A stretch of 64,000 bases of DNA from Paraburkholderia rhizosphaerae (GTDB taxonomy: Bacteria > Pseudomonadota > Gammaproteobacteria > Burkholderiales > Burkholderiaceae). Positions 51,888 to 60,416 of this stretch are shown one piece after another. The notes beneath the pieces were generated by a model, which did not search any database, was not told the DNA's origin, and worked only from the letters and a program-made list of their open reading frames with translations. The stretch is taken from positions 88,181-152,180 of the forward strand of contig NZ_SORE01000020.1 of NCBI RefSeq assembly GCF_004366595.1, in the 5' to 3' direction. How positions within the stretch are numbered: position 1 is the stretch's first letter; the number at the start of each line of letters is the position of its first letter. The translations under genes and the position numbers were made by a program.

Positions 51888-53230
51888 CCAGCAGCTTCAA
51901 TCACCGCCTTGCACGCCATCTGCGCTTCCTCAGTGCTGCCGAACCCGACAGCGTGTTTCTGGACGACATGCAGCAATTGATCGACGACGCACGCACCGCC
52001 GCTTGCGAACGCCCGCCACGGCGGCGCGGCGACGTGCTGCGTGTGTTGTTGCTCGGCTATGTCGGCGCGGGCAATACCGGTGCCGACTTGCGTGCGATCG
52101 AGATCATCCGGCAACTGCGGCGGATCTTCGCCGGCCGGGCGCTCGATATCACGCTGTTTACCTGTGGCGAACTGATCGACCACCCGGTGCTCGCATCGGT
52201 CACGCGTTTCCAGCCTGAATCGCTGTATGTGCCCGACGCGCTTGACGCCGCGCTGCCGCGCTTCGACGTTGTGCTCAACGTCGAGGGCTCGACCTATACG
52301 TCGAAGTTTTCGGATGCGCTCGCCGGCATGTTGATCGGCGGCGTCGCGCTGGCTGCGGCGCATGGCGCACTGGCTTGCGCATATGGCGTCGACGCAGGCG
52401 CGATGACGCCGCGCCTCACGCGCTTCGCCGCGGCGAACGCGACGGATGCGCTGGTGTTTTGCCGCAGTTCGGGCGCGTCGCGTCAACTGGATGCGCTCGG
52501 GATCGCGCCGCGCGCTGGCGCGGACACCGCGTGGCGTTTTCGCGCCGGGGCGGCGGATGACTTGCCGCCATCGTTCGCGGCGCTGTGTCCGAACAATCCG
52601 TATTGGTGGCCCGTGCGAACCGACGCGCGCCGCGCCTACCTGCTTGACGGCGCCGACGTGGAATCGCCGCTGCGTCACGGGCCGCTGACTTTTCATACGT
52701 GGGACGAAGAGCGCGCGCGACGTTTCGCCGCCTACAAGGCGGGATTCGCTACGGTAGCGGCGGGGTTGCGCGCGCAGGGCATCGAGCCCGTGCTTGTCGC
52801 GATGGAACGGCTCGATCTGGCCGTATGTGATGAGATCGCCGCGTTGCTGCCGTTCCCGTTGCGCATCGTCGCGCGCGGCCGCGACTCGCTCGACGCGGTG
52901 GCTGCCGCAGTCGCCCATGCACGCTGCGTCGTGACTACGCGATATCACGCGGCGGTACTCGCGATCGCGCACGGCGTACCGGCTGTGGGGGTGTCGATGG
53001 ATTCGCGCATCGACCGCCTGTTCGATGATGCAGGTGTGCACGGCTGGACCTTCAGTTGCGACGATCCGCTATTCGGCGCTCGGGTGCTCGAGCATCTAGC
53101 CTCGTGCGGGGCGGCCGAACGACGTTCGTTGCGCGATGCCTGCGAGCGGTTCGTCGCGACTCAACGGCAATGCTTCGACGAAATGGGGCTGACGCTGCGA
53201 GACACGCTCGACGCCTTCGTCGAAAGCTGA
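51884..53230 (+). CDS. Polysaccharide pyruvyl transferase-family protein
   Basis: A 448-residue protein of the CsaB/WcaK pyruvyl-transferase family (GT-B-like). The N-terminal VLLLGYVGAGNTGADLRAIEIIRQLRR is the family's GxxNxGDxA motif variant. FDVVLNVEGSTYTSKFSD follows, and the C-terminal half has VVTTRYHAAVLAIAHGVPAVGVSMDSRI with the conserved xRxH. It is coupled to the MenD-like gene by ATGA overlap. It may transfer a pyruvyl or other group to the pathway product. Confidence 0.78.
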   Translation: MTSSFNHRLARHLRFLSAAEPDSVFLDDMQQLIDDARTAACERPPRRRGDVLRVLLLGYVGAGNTGADLRAIEIIRQLRRIFAGRALDITLFTCGELIDHPVLASVTRFQPESLYVPDALDAALPRFDVVLNVEGSTYTSKFSDALAGMLIGGVALAAAHGALACAYGVDAGAMTPRLTRFAAANATDALVFCRSSGASRQLDALGIAPRAGADTAWRFRAGAADDLPPSFAALCPNNPYWWPVRTDARRAYLLDGADVESPLRHGPLTFHTWDEERARRFAAYKAGFATVAAGLRAQGIEPVLVAMERLDLAVCDEIAALLPFPLRIVARGRDSLDAVAAAVAHARCVVTTRYHAAVLAIAHGVPAVGVSMDSRIDRLFDDAGVHGWTFSCDDPLFGARVLEHLASCGAAERRSLRDACERFVATQRQCFDEMGLTLRDTLDAFVES

Positions 53231-53356
53231 GGACCGTGCAGCGTCACCGCGTACTCGTGAGTTTCTGTGCGCAACGGCGATAGCCACGCTGGACAACCGA
53301 CGGTTTGGCGCAATCGCCTGGTTCGTGTCATTCGGACGCGAACCAGGCATTCCTTG

Positions 53357-53650
53357 TTATTTCTGCTGCAAGCGAGGCCCGCTGGATGAGCCACCGCCGG
53401 GCGAGCCGCCCCCGCCAGGCACACTGTAGCTGTTCGGGTCCCCGCCGTCCCCGCCCCCGCCCCCGCAAGGCGATGGCGTGGGCTGCGGGTTCGGCATATT
53501 GCTGCTCAACGAGTCCATCACCTGTTTCATGAATTTGTCCGCGAAGTTCTGCGCTTTGGTTCCGAATGAATCGGCCTGGTTCTTGATAAAGTCCAACCCG
53601 TTGTTCAGGCCGGGGAATGTACCGCTATTGCCTGGTATGTCGATGGGCAT
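53357..53650 (-). CDS. Small Gly-rich secreted-type protein, 97 residues (harpin- or pilin-like)
   Basis: Start at 53650 after ATGAGGACGAT. Residues 1-55 form an amphipathic helical region (GLDFIKNQADSFGTKAQNF, DKFMKQVMDSLSSNM). Residues 58-90 are Pro/Gly/Ser-rich (several GGGG runs). There is no Sec signal. An exact hrpII box with a -10 lies just upstream, so it is probably a T3SS-exported extracellular protein such as a harpin, pilus component or translocation aid. A single Cys is unlike classical harpins. Confidence 0.6.
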   Translation of the reverse strand: MPIDIPGNSGTFPGLNNGLDFIKNQADSFGTKAQNFADKFMKQVMDSLSSNMPNPQPTPSPCGGGGGDGGDPNSYSVPGGGGSPGGGSSSGPRLQQK

Positions 53651-53719
53651 ATCGTCCTCATGGGTAGTCAAACAGGAAAATGCGAGCGGCCATGATGGGC
53701 GGCCGGCACGCTGCATGAC

Positions 53720-53780
53720 AATCTATCGGTGGGGAAAAACATGTTATACGGCGCCGCGAAGGCGTTGAGCGGCGCACGAA
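53720..53780 (-). promoter_or_regulatory. hrpII box and -10 element of the Gly-rich gene
   Basis: Minus strand TTCG (53780-53777)-N16-TTCG (53760-53757), 31 nt, then TAGATT (53725-53720), fitting YANNNT. Confidence 0.78.
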
Positions 53781-53960
53781 TTGTGCGGATGCCGTGTCCG
53801 TGCGGCGTATGGTGCGTCACGCTTGGAGGCCGCGGCGGTGCGGCATTCGTTTATGTTCCGAATTCTAATAGAGGCGAAAGGTGGTCTGCTGTGAAGAGCG
53901 CGGTTCGCGCCAAGCCGTGGAAGTAAGGTCTGGTGACGCAGTGCGTAGATCCGGTCGGCG

Positions 53961-54021
53961 TTCGGGTGAGGCAACGGCGCTTCGTGTAATGGTTCGGTTG
54001 CGCATGCATCGAATTGAGAAT
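53961..54021 (+). promoter_or_regulatory. hrpII box upstream of the racemase-like effector candidate
   Basis: TTCG (53961-53964)-N16-TTCG (53981-53984), 31 nt, then GAGAAT (54016-54021), which fits YANNNT except for the first base. The transcript would start about 90 nt before the ATG. Confidence 0.75.
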
Positions 54022-54115
54022 GGTCGTCGGCAATGTGTCGTTTGAGCGTGTTCGAAAAATGTTCAGGACTGCGCGTTGTCTTCTATTTAATTTTCACTCT
54101 ATTGGGTGGCCAACC

Positions 54116-55729
54116 ATGATGGATTCAGTAACAGGCGACAGCATCGTTCCGCAAGACACCAGTGTTCCAACGCAAGCACATCGGAGTGGGACAATCGCGC
54201 CCCCTCCCTCGCCAGTTTCGAGTAGGCCTCACGCGGTGCATGGGACCGTATTGGGGCCGCTCGAGGGCGCACGTAATGCGCTGAAGCCAGGGATGCCTTA
54301 CGAGCCGGTCAAGCCAGTGGTGAAGGTAACTGACGATGTTGAAGGAGAGGTCGAGTTCGCCACGGCTCGCGAAAAGCGCATGACCGGAAAACAGGCGGAG
54401 TTTGAGATAACGAATGCACTGGACAATAGAGCTAGGCACGCCGCCAAACTCAATTTGGCGCCAGTCGTGATGAACACTGATCTCGATATACTGGGAAACA
54501 ACTTCGATAAGGCGAAGAGTCTCCTGAACGAGGGCACCGAAGCGTCCGTCGTGTTGAAGGCCGACGGCTATGGTCTTGGTGCGTCGGAAGTTGCGCGGGA
54601 GCTCGAACAGAGAGGTTGCAATAAGTTCTTTGTCGCGGCGCCTATAGAAGCCATTGACTTGCGTGATACTGTCAAGCCACAAACGAAGGTGTATTTGCTT
54701 AACGGATGCACCAGTGATGAGATAGCCCATAACCTCGCGCGAAGGGGAATCACGCCGGTGCTTAACAGCCCGGAAGAGGTGAGGATCTGGAACGTAACCG
54801 CTCGACAGCGGGGTGAGAAGTTGCCGGCCATCTTGCAATTTGAAACCGGCATGCATCGCGAAGGCATCGATACCGGTGAGCGTAAAGGTATCAAAGCCCA
54901 CGAGCGCAAAGAGCTCGCGCTCGGCAGCCCCGAGCTTGAATTCATCGAGATCGAATATATTATGAGCCATCTGGCCACAGCCGACGAAGCCGTGCCCGAC
55001 ACGAACGCCGCCATGCCCGGATTGCGTAAGCCCAGCGAGGCGATGGAACGGCAGCGCAAGGAATTCGATGAAATCGCCCTTGAATACCCCGGCGTTAAAC
55101 GCTCGCTCGGGGCTTCGGCGGGTATGCACGTCCCCGATTATCAATACGACCTCGTGAGAATGGGCGGCGTAGTGCATGGTCAGCAATTGTTCGCGGACGG
55201 ATCGAGCGATTACGTTCAGCCGGTTCGGGTTACGGGCAACGGCACGGTGAAGGTGCGTCACCTGAAAGAAGGGGACGCAGTCGGTTATGGTGGCACGTTC
55301 GTAGCGCCAGGCCCGATGCGGGTGGGGACCCTCCAGGCGGGTTATGCCGATGGATGGCCTAAGCAAGGCGGGGGCCACGTGCTTATTAACGGGCAGCGGG
55401 CGCCGATCATTGGAAAGGTATCCATGGACATGATGACAGTCGATTTGGAAGGGATTGACCTCGGTGACGAGAGCGAGATTCAAAGGCGCCGTATGGACCC
55501 CAACGCTTCAAGCTATTTCCCCCACCATTTCGACGGCCACAAGGACACGCCCAAAATGCTGGAGCTGGACTGGAAAAATGCAAAAAAACCGCCCACGATC
55601 GAATATATAGGTCCTCAGCAAACCTTCGACGATGTCGCTAAGAGGGCAGGTACGAATGCGTCGGAGTTGTCGATTAACATGGGCAAAGGGCCACGCGTTG
55701 GGAAGCGATTCGTCAAGGGCGACCAGTGA
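54116..55729 (+). CDS. Alanine-racemase-fold protein with type III effector-like N-terminus
   Basis: A 537-residue protein. Residues 1-112 are Ser/Thr/Pro-rich and unlike any racemase. From ~115 it follows alanine racemase: VVLKADGYGLG with Schiff-base Lys148, FETGMHREG (normally DTGMxRxG), MSHLATAD, SAGMHVPDYQYDLVRMGGVVHG, VGYGGTF with the second catalytic base Tyr391, GYADGWPK, and GKVSMDMMTVDL. The PLP machinery looks complete, so it is probably active on Ala, Ser or another amino acid. Housekeeping Alr is ~360 residues. The long N-terminus, hrpII box and effector neighbourhood suggest secretion into a host. The start could be 54116 or 54119. Confidence 0.72.
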   Translation: MMDSVTGDSIVPQDTSVPTQAHRSGTIAPPPSPVSSRPHAVHGTVLGPLEGARNALKPGMPYEPVKPVVKVTDDVEGEVEFATAREKRMTGKQAEFEITNALDNRARHAAKLNLAPVVMNTDLDILGNNFDKAKSLLNEGTEASVVLKADGYGLGASEVARELEQRGCNKFFVAAPIEAIDLRDTVKPQTKVYLLNGCTSDEIAHNLARRGITPVLNSPEEVRIWNVTARQRGEKLPAILQFETGMHREGIDTGERKGIKAHERKELALGSPELEFIEIEYIMSHLATADEAVPDTNAAMPGLRKPSEAMERQRKEFDEIALEYPGVKRSLGASAGMHVPDYQYDLVRMGGVVHGQQLFADGSSDYVQPVRVTGNGTVKVRHLKEGDAVGYGGTFVAPGPMRVGTLQAGYADGWPKQGGGHVLINGQRAPIIGKVSMDMMTVDLEGIDLGDESEIQRRRMDPNASSYFPHHFDGHKDTPKMLELDWKNAKKPPTIEYIGPQQTFDDVAKRAGTNASELSINMGKGPRVGKRFVKGDQ

Positions 55730-55761
55730 CGCACCGGTGGTAAGCCACTGTGTTGCATGAA

Positions 55762-55799
55762 AACGGCCCGCGTCAGTGATGACGCGGGCCGTTGTTTTC
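55762..55799. terminator. Strong bidirectional hairpin terminator
   Basis: A perfect 14-bp stem (AACGGCCCGCGTCA / TGACGCGGGCCGTT) with loop GTGA, followed by GTTTTC on the plus strand and preceded by GAAAA. It lies between convergent effector genes. Confidence 0.88.
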
Positions 55800-55822
55800 A
55801 GCAGCGCGCGAATTAGCTGCGG

Positions 55823-57775
55823 CTACGCGGGCGGTGTCCCGCTGTCTTCGGCGGACTTACTACTACTGCTCGTCTTGATCGAATTCCTGCTGATTGACGG
55901 CCGTGGCGACGGCGGCAACGCAGGCGGATCCTGCGAAGGCAGGTACTGTGGATCAACGAATTCGGTGCCTGCCTCCGTGTCGTGGACGTTTCCGCTGTTC
56001 GCGGCGCCGACTGAGGCGGAGTCGACCGGGGGGGCGTCGTCAATGGGCGCGTCTTCGATGGACGCGCCTCTGCTACCCGGCCTTTCGCCTTCGCGCAGGT
56101 CGGAAAGCGCCATCGAGCGGGTCGAATTCGGGCGGGTCCAATTCTGGTTATGCGAGGTGTAGACTACGTCGCTCCCGTGCTGCGAGCCGGTGTCCGGGTC
56201 TTGGGTCGCGGGCGGTTGCGGTTGCCCGGAACTCGCATTGGCGAATGGTTCATACAGGATGGCAGTGAGCGCAAAGAAATAGAGATTGTTGAGGTACTCC
56301 TGCTTGGTCGGGTCGCGGACGTATTGCGAAATGATGTTGGACCCGATGATCGACATATCGAGAAAGGCGGAGCGAACCGGAAACGGACCCAATGCGCCAT
56401 TGATGACGTTGTGCCGCTGATAGCCGGCATCGGTGGTTCTCAACTGTAACGTTTTGCGGTCGAGCGCCGCACCTATTCCGCCGAAAGCGACGTCTTCGAC
56501 AGATTCGCCCGCACCGTTCAAGCCGCCGCGAATCAGCGCATGAGAGCCCTGGATGCCTGCGCCCGCAATGAATGCTGACGGACCCGACGGTGACGCGAGT
56601 TTCGACATGCCGAGGTTCACGAGAAACTGATCGATCCCGTAGACGAGGCTGATCAACGCAAAATGCAATTTACTCGGCGGGTTGTCTCCGGCATTCAGGT
56701 TGTTGAGCCGCAGGCGCGACTGCACGACAATGTCGCGCATGAACGTATAGCAGGTGAACGCGAGAATCTGTGACGCGGAGGGCGCCATTTGCCCAAACGC
56801 GATGCCTAACACCGTCGCGAGCAGCGCTCCGCCGGCCATGATCAGGCGCGAGCGTTGGCTGGCTGCTGTCTCCGTGCCGTGCATCTTGTCGCGCGCGAGG
56901 CCCATCATCAGCAGCATAACCGGCAATAGTGTCGTCAGCGTGGCAATCGCTGTGCGTGTGTTGTTGTTCGCGCCCGCATCTGTCAAGGCATTCTCGATTC
57001 CGTAGCTGAGCAGTTGTCGCAGCGTCGTCGGCACCACCACGGCTAACGAGTTGCGCACGGCGACGTTCAGGATGGATTCGAAAGTCTTTGCCGCCTGACT
57101 TGTGAAATCCTTGTTCGCGAAAATTTGTGCGCCGTATTTGTTAACAAACGCGAGGCATATCGCAAACGCGCGTTCCTCCCGCGTGGGCGTCGCGCTCAGA
57201 AGTGAGTGTGCGTCCCGGACGAGAGCGTCAACGTCCACATCGGTGTGCACGCTGGCGTCACCTGGATGACGGGCCGTTCGTATCACGTCGGACTTATGCG
57301 ACGGGCCGGCTGGCGGCGCCGACACGTGACGCAGTTCGCCGTGATCGATGAATTCCCGGAGACTACGCGTTGCGTCGGAGTCGTCATCTTTCGAGTGGTC
57401 TACGAGTTCCTTGTCAAGCGAGTCAAAAAGCTCAGTCAATGGCTTGTCGAGGTCCGCTGAGCTCGAGCCCGTATGCCCGGCAGTCTTTAGCTCATCATGC
57501 AGATGGCTCCGTAGAGCCTCTATATCCGCGTTGCCAGGAGCGGCCGCGATCATGTGATGGCTCGATGGCGGCGGCGTTCCCGCCCGGGAGTGCGAGCGTG
57601 TCGTCGAATGGTGCTGGCTTGACGGCGGTCTGGCGGGCAGATCTTCGAGCACATAACCATGTTGTTTCGCTGATGAACTGGTTTTATGGTCCGGCATGAC
57701 GGTGGACGGTGGATCCAGATCCGTTCGCAGGTGCGGTGCGGAGTTTTGCGAAGAGGACGCGTATATATCGGACAT
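55823..57775 (-). CDS. Candidate type III effector, 650 residues, membrane-core protein
   Basis: No named family recognised. AAGGAAGG precedes the ATG. Residues 1-180 are Ser/His/Pro-rich and disordered. A central region has hydrophobic stretches at about 275-293, 311-330, 335-350, 370-390 and 497-508, with Gly-rich loops (AFIAGAGIQGSHALIRGGLNGAGES). The last 130 residues are again disordered, ending in a Ser-rich tail (SSSSKSAEDSG). The disordered-hydrophobic-disordered layout and an exact hrpII box fit a T3SS substrate that inserts into a host membrane. The core segment ILAFTCYTFMRDIVVQSRLRL resembles part of the 791-residue protein, so the two may be distant relatives. Confidence 0.68.
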   Translation of the reverse strand: MSDIYASSSQNSAPHLRTDLDPPSTVMPDHKTSSSAKQHGYVLEDLPARPPSSQHHSTTRSHSRAGTPPPSSHHMIAAAPGNADIEALRSHLHDELKTAGHTGSSSADLDKPLTELFDSLDKELVDHSKDDDSDATRSLREFIDHGELRHVSAPPAGPSHKSDVIRTARHPGDASVHTDVDVDALVRDAHSLLSATPTREERAFAICLAFVNKYGAQIFANKDFTSQAAKTFESILNVAVRNSLAVVVPTTLRQLLSYGIENALTDAGANNNTRTAIATLTTLLPVMLLMMGLARDKMHGTETAASQRSRLIMAGGALLATVLGIAFGQMAPSASQILAFTCYTFMRDIVVQSRLRLNNLNAGDNPPSKLHFALISLVYGIDQFLVNLGMSKLASPSGPSAFIAGAGIQGSHALIRGGLNGAGESVEDVAFGGIGAALDRKTLQLRTTDAGYQRHNVINGALGPFPVRSAFLDMSIIGSNIISQYVRDPTKQEYLNNLYFFALTAILYEPFANASSGQPQPPATQDPDTGSQHGSDVVYTSHNQNWTRPNSTRSMALSDLREGERPGSRGASIEDAPIDDAPPVDSASVGAANSGNVHDTEAGTEFVDPQYLPSQDPPALPPSPRPSISRNSIKTSSSSKSAEDSGTPPA

Positions 57776-57892
57776 GATGCCTTCCTTACTTTAGAGGGAG
57801 TAACGAGCGAACCGAAATGTCATGACGATGCCCGACGGCATGCAAGCGGCCCCGGCTCGCGCGGATTGTTACGTTGCGCGTAGTGCGAACCG

Positions 57893-57953
57893 ATTCTGCC
57901 TGGATGACGATTCGTCACAAATGGCAGCCCGAAGCAATAGGAATTGACGCGAA
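57893..57953 (-). promoter_or_regulatory. hrpII box and -10 element of the 650-residue effector candidate
   Basis: Minus strand TTCG (57953-57950)-N16-TTCG (57933-57930), 31 nt, then CAGAAT (57898-57893), fitting YANNNT. The rest of the 57776-58109 gap holds no gene. Confidence 0.78.
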
Positions 57954-58109
57954 GCGCATTCGCGCGGACGCCCGCAGCGAAAACGCGGCCGGAGCGAGGC
58001 AAACAGGCGAAGGGGAAACGGAGCAGGACAGCAGCGTGCGCGGTGTCGCGGCGTTGCGCCGCTGGAGAGGGTATGCACAGCAGCGGCGGTCCGCACCGCC
58101 GTGCTGCCG

Positions 58110-59099
58110 TCAGTACCGGTGAAACATTCGCTGCAATTCGGCGCTCCGCGCTTCGCGCGTGAGCGCGAGCATCAGCAGGATACGGGCTTTCTGCGGTGCC
58201 TGGTCATCGACCACCAGCCAGTCATATTTATCGTCCGGCTGCGCGCCGTTGCGAATCACCACCCCGCTGCCGGTGCGCGATGCGCGCACCACATGCAGCC
58301 CTTCACGCCGCGCCCGCAATAGCGCGCCGACCACGTGTTCGGCGACGTTGCCGTTGCCCGTTGCCGCGTAGACGATGCCGCTCATGCGTGCGTTCGTCAC
58401 CGCGTCGACCATACCCGCGTCGATGCCGCCGTGCGCATAGACGATGCCCACTTCGGGCAGCCTGTCGATCTCTTCGATCGACCACGGCGTTTCGAGCGTA
58501 TGGCTGCGCGCCGGCTCGCGGTAGTAGCGCGGCATGCCTTCGACGACATAGCCAAGCGGCCCGTACGGCGAGCGAAACGATTCGAGTTTGAACGTGCTTG
58601 TCTTCACAACGTCGCGGGCGGTATGGATCTCGTCGTTCGATACGACGAGCGTCCCTTTGCCGCGTGAGGCCGGACTGCTGGCGACGAGGATCGCGTTGTA
58701 CAGGTTCAGCGGACCGTCGGGACTCAGCGCCGATGGCGGGCGCATCGAACCGACCACTACGACGGGTTTCATGCTCTTGAGCGTCAGATGCAGGAAGTAG
58801 GCCGTTTCGTCGATCGTGTCGGTGCCGTGCGTCACGACGACGCCGTCGACGTGGTCCTGCTGCAACAGGCGGGAGATGCGCGAACCGAGCAGCAGCAGGT
58901 GCTCGGTTGCAAAGTTTTCCGAGCCCATCTGCAGCAGTTGCTCGGCTTGCAGGTTCGCGAGCGATGCGAGTTCCGGAATGCCCGACAGGATTTCATCGAC
59001 CGACACAACCGAACACGCATACGCGGACGTGTTCACCGACGATTCGCCGCGGCCGGCAATCGTGCCGCCGGTGCCGATTATGGCGATGTTGGCCTTCAC
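58110..59099 (-). CDS. L-asparaginase, type II family
   Basis: A 329-residue asparaginase. The first catalytic Thr is in IGTGGTIAG (near residue 12) and the second triad is in VVTHGTDTIDETAYFL. GTG at 59099 is chosen, with AAGGAGG upstream. It has no signal peptide, so it probably works in the cytoplasm, hydrolysing asparagine to aspartate and ammonia. It follows dadA by 37 nt and is probably in the same operon. A D-amino-acid-amide substrate is possible, but not shown. Confidence 0.88.
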   Translation of the reverse strand: MKANIAIIGTGGTIAGRGESSVNTSAYACSVVSVDEILSGIPELASLANLQAEQLLQMGSENFATEHLLLLGSRISRLLQQDHVDGVVVTHGTDTIDETAYFLHLTLKSMKPVVVVGSMRPPSALSPDGPLNLYNAILVASSPASRGKGTLVVSNDEIHTARDVVKTSTFKLESFRSPYGPLGYVVEGMPRYYREPARSHTLETPWSIEEIDRLPEVGIVYAHGGIDAGMVDAVTNARMSGIVYAATGNGNVAEHVVGALLRARREGLHVVRASRTGSGVVIRNGAQPDDKYDWLVVDDQAPQKARILLMLALTREARSAELQRMFHRY

Positions 59100-59136
59100 A
59101 GTTGGGGTCCTCCTTGTTGGGTATGCGCGCGGCCAG

Positions 59137-60387
59137 TCAGCCGTGCAGCGCAAAGGTGCCGCGATCGATCTGCCCGTCGCGACCGTCGATCCAGTCGGCG
59201 AGCAATTGCGCCGAGCCGGTCGCAAGCGTGAAGCCGAGCGCGCCGTGGCCCACGTTCAGCCAAAGGTTCGGATACGGCGTCGGCCCGAGGATCGGTGTGC
59301 CGCGCGGCGTGGTCGGACGCAGCCCGGTCCACTCCACTGCAGCGCTGTGGTCGCCAGCGTGCGGGAACATCTCGGCGGTCTCCTTGCGCAACGTGGCGAG
59401 CCGTCGCGGGTCCGGCGTCAGCGAATAGCCAGTCAAATCCGCCATGCCCGCGACGCGCAACCGGTCGCCGAGGCGTGCATAGACGATCTTCCGGCTGAAG
59501 TCGGTCACGCTGAGCCTTGGCGCAATCGAGGTTGCGCGAGTCGGAATCGTCAGGCTGTAACCTTTGAGCGGATAGATCGGTGCGCGTATGCCCAGCGGTT
59601 TCAGAAGGCGCGGGCTAGCCGCCCCCGCGGCCAGCACAATGCAATCGGCCGCGAGCGGCTTGCCGCCGCTTTGCGCCACGACGCGGCCATCGGCCGTGCG
59701 GTGCAGCGCGTCGATGTTCGTGCGAAGCCGGAATTGCACGCCGCGCTCGACGAGCAGCGCTTCAAGACTCCGGCAGAAACGATAGCAATCCGCGGTATCT
59801 TCGCTCTCGGTGTAAATGCCGCCAGCGAGCCGGTCGCGTAGATGTTCCAGCGACGGTTCCAGTTTCACGCACGCATTGGCGTCGAATGCCTGCTGTTCGC
59901 AGCCGAGTGTGCGCTGGAACTCCAGCAGCGCCGTTGCCGCATCGAATGCGTGCGCGTCGCGGTGCAGCACCAGCTTGCCGGAGCGTACATAGTTGAAGTC
60001 GAGCGACGGCTCGTCGCGGACCATCTGATGCATCAGCGTGCGGCTCAGAAACGACAACGCGAGCAGTTGACGCGTCGTGCGGTCGCTTTGTGCCTGCGTG
60101 CAGGCGCGCACGAATTCGGCACACCAGCGCCATTGGTCGAGGCTGGCCGACGGCCTGAAGCGCACGGGTGAATCACCGCGGCACAGCCACCCCGGCAGTT
60201 TCGACAGCACGCCGGGACCGGCGAGCGGCGCCACATAGCTATAGGACAACTGGCCGCCGTTGCCATAGCTGGTCTCATGCGCGACGGCGGCGTTGCGGTC
60301 CACCACCGTCACGTGATGTCCGGCGCGGCGCAGATAGTAAGCGCTCGACAGGCCGATTACGCCGGCGCCCAGAATCAGAATTTCCAT
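59137..60387 (-). CDS. dadA: D-amino-acid dehydrogenase small subunit-like FAD enzyme
   Basis: A 416-residue DadA. MEILILGAGVIGLSSAYYLRRAGHHVTVVDRN is the FAD-binding N-terminus. YGNGGQLSYSYVAPLAGPGV and WTGLRPTTPRGTPILGPTPYPNLWLNVGHGALGFTLATGSAQLLADWI are the family hallmarks. It oxidises D-amino acids to 2-imino acids and passes electrons to quinone at the inner membrane. RidA lies immediately upstream to hydrolyse the imine. ATG at 60387 follows directly on the conserved start. Confidence 0.9.
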   Translation of the reverse strand: MEILILGAGVIGLSSAYYLRRAGHHVTVVDRNAAVAHETSYGNGGQLSYSYVAPLAGPGVLSKLPGWLCRGDSPVRFRPSASLDQWRWCAEFVRACTQAQSDRTTRQLLALSFLSRTLMHQMVRDEPSLDFNYVRSGKLVLHRDAHAFDAATALLEFQRTLGCEQQAFDANACVKLEPSLEHLRDRLAGGIYTESEDTADCYRFCRSLEALLVERGVQFRLRTNIDALHRTADGRVVAQSGGKPLAADCIVLAAGAASPRLLKPLGIRAPIYPLKGYSLTIPTRATSIAPRLSVTDFSRKIVYARLGDRLRVAGMADLTGYSLTPDPRRLATLRKETAEMFPHAGDHSAAVEWTGLRPTTPRGTPILGPTPYPNLWLNVGHGALGFTLATGSAQLLADWIDGRDGQIDRGTFALHG

Positions 60388-60416
60388 AGATATCCTGCGA
60401 ACGTCCGTGCGCCTGA

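Noticed and set aside
51635..53041. 468-residue minus-strand open frame
   Set aside because: Antisense to the MenD-like and pyruvyl-transferase genes; Arg/His-rich composition without motifs.
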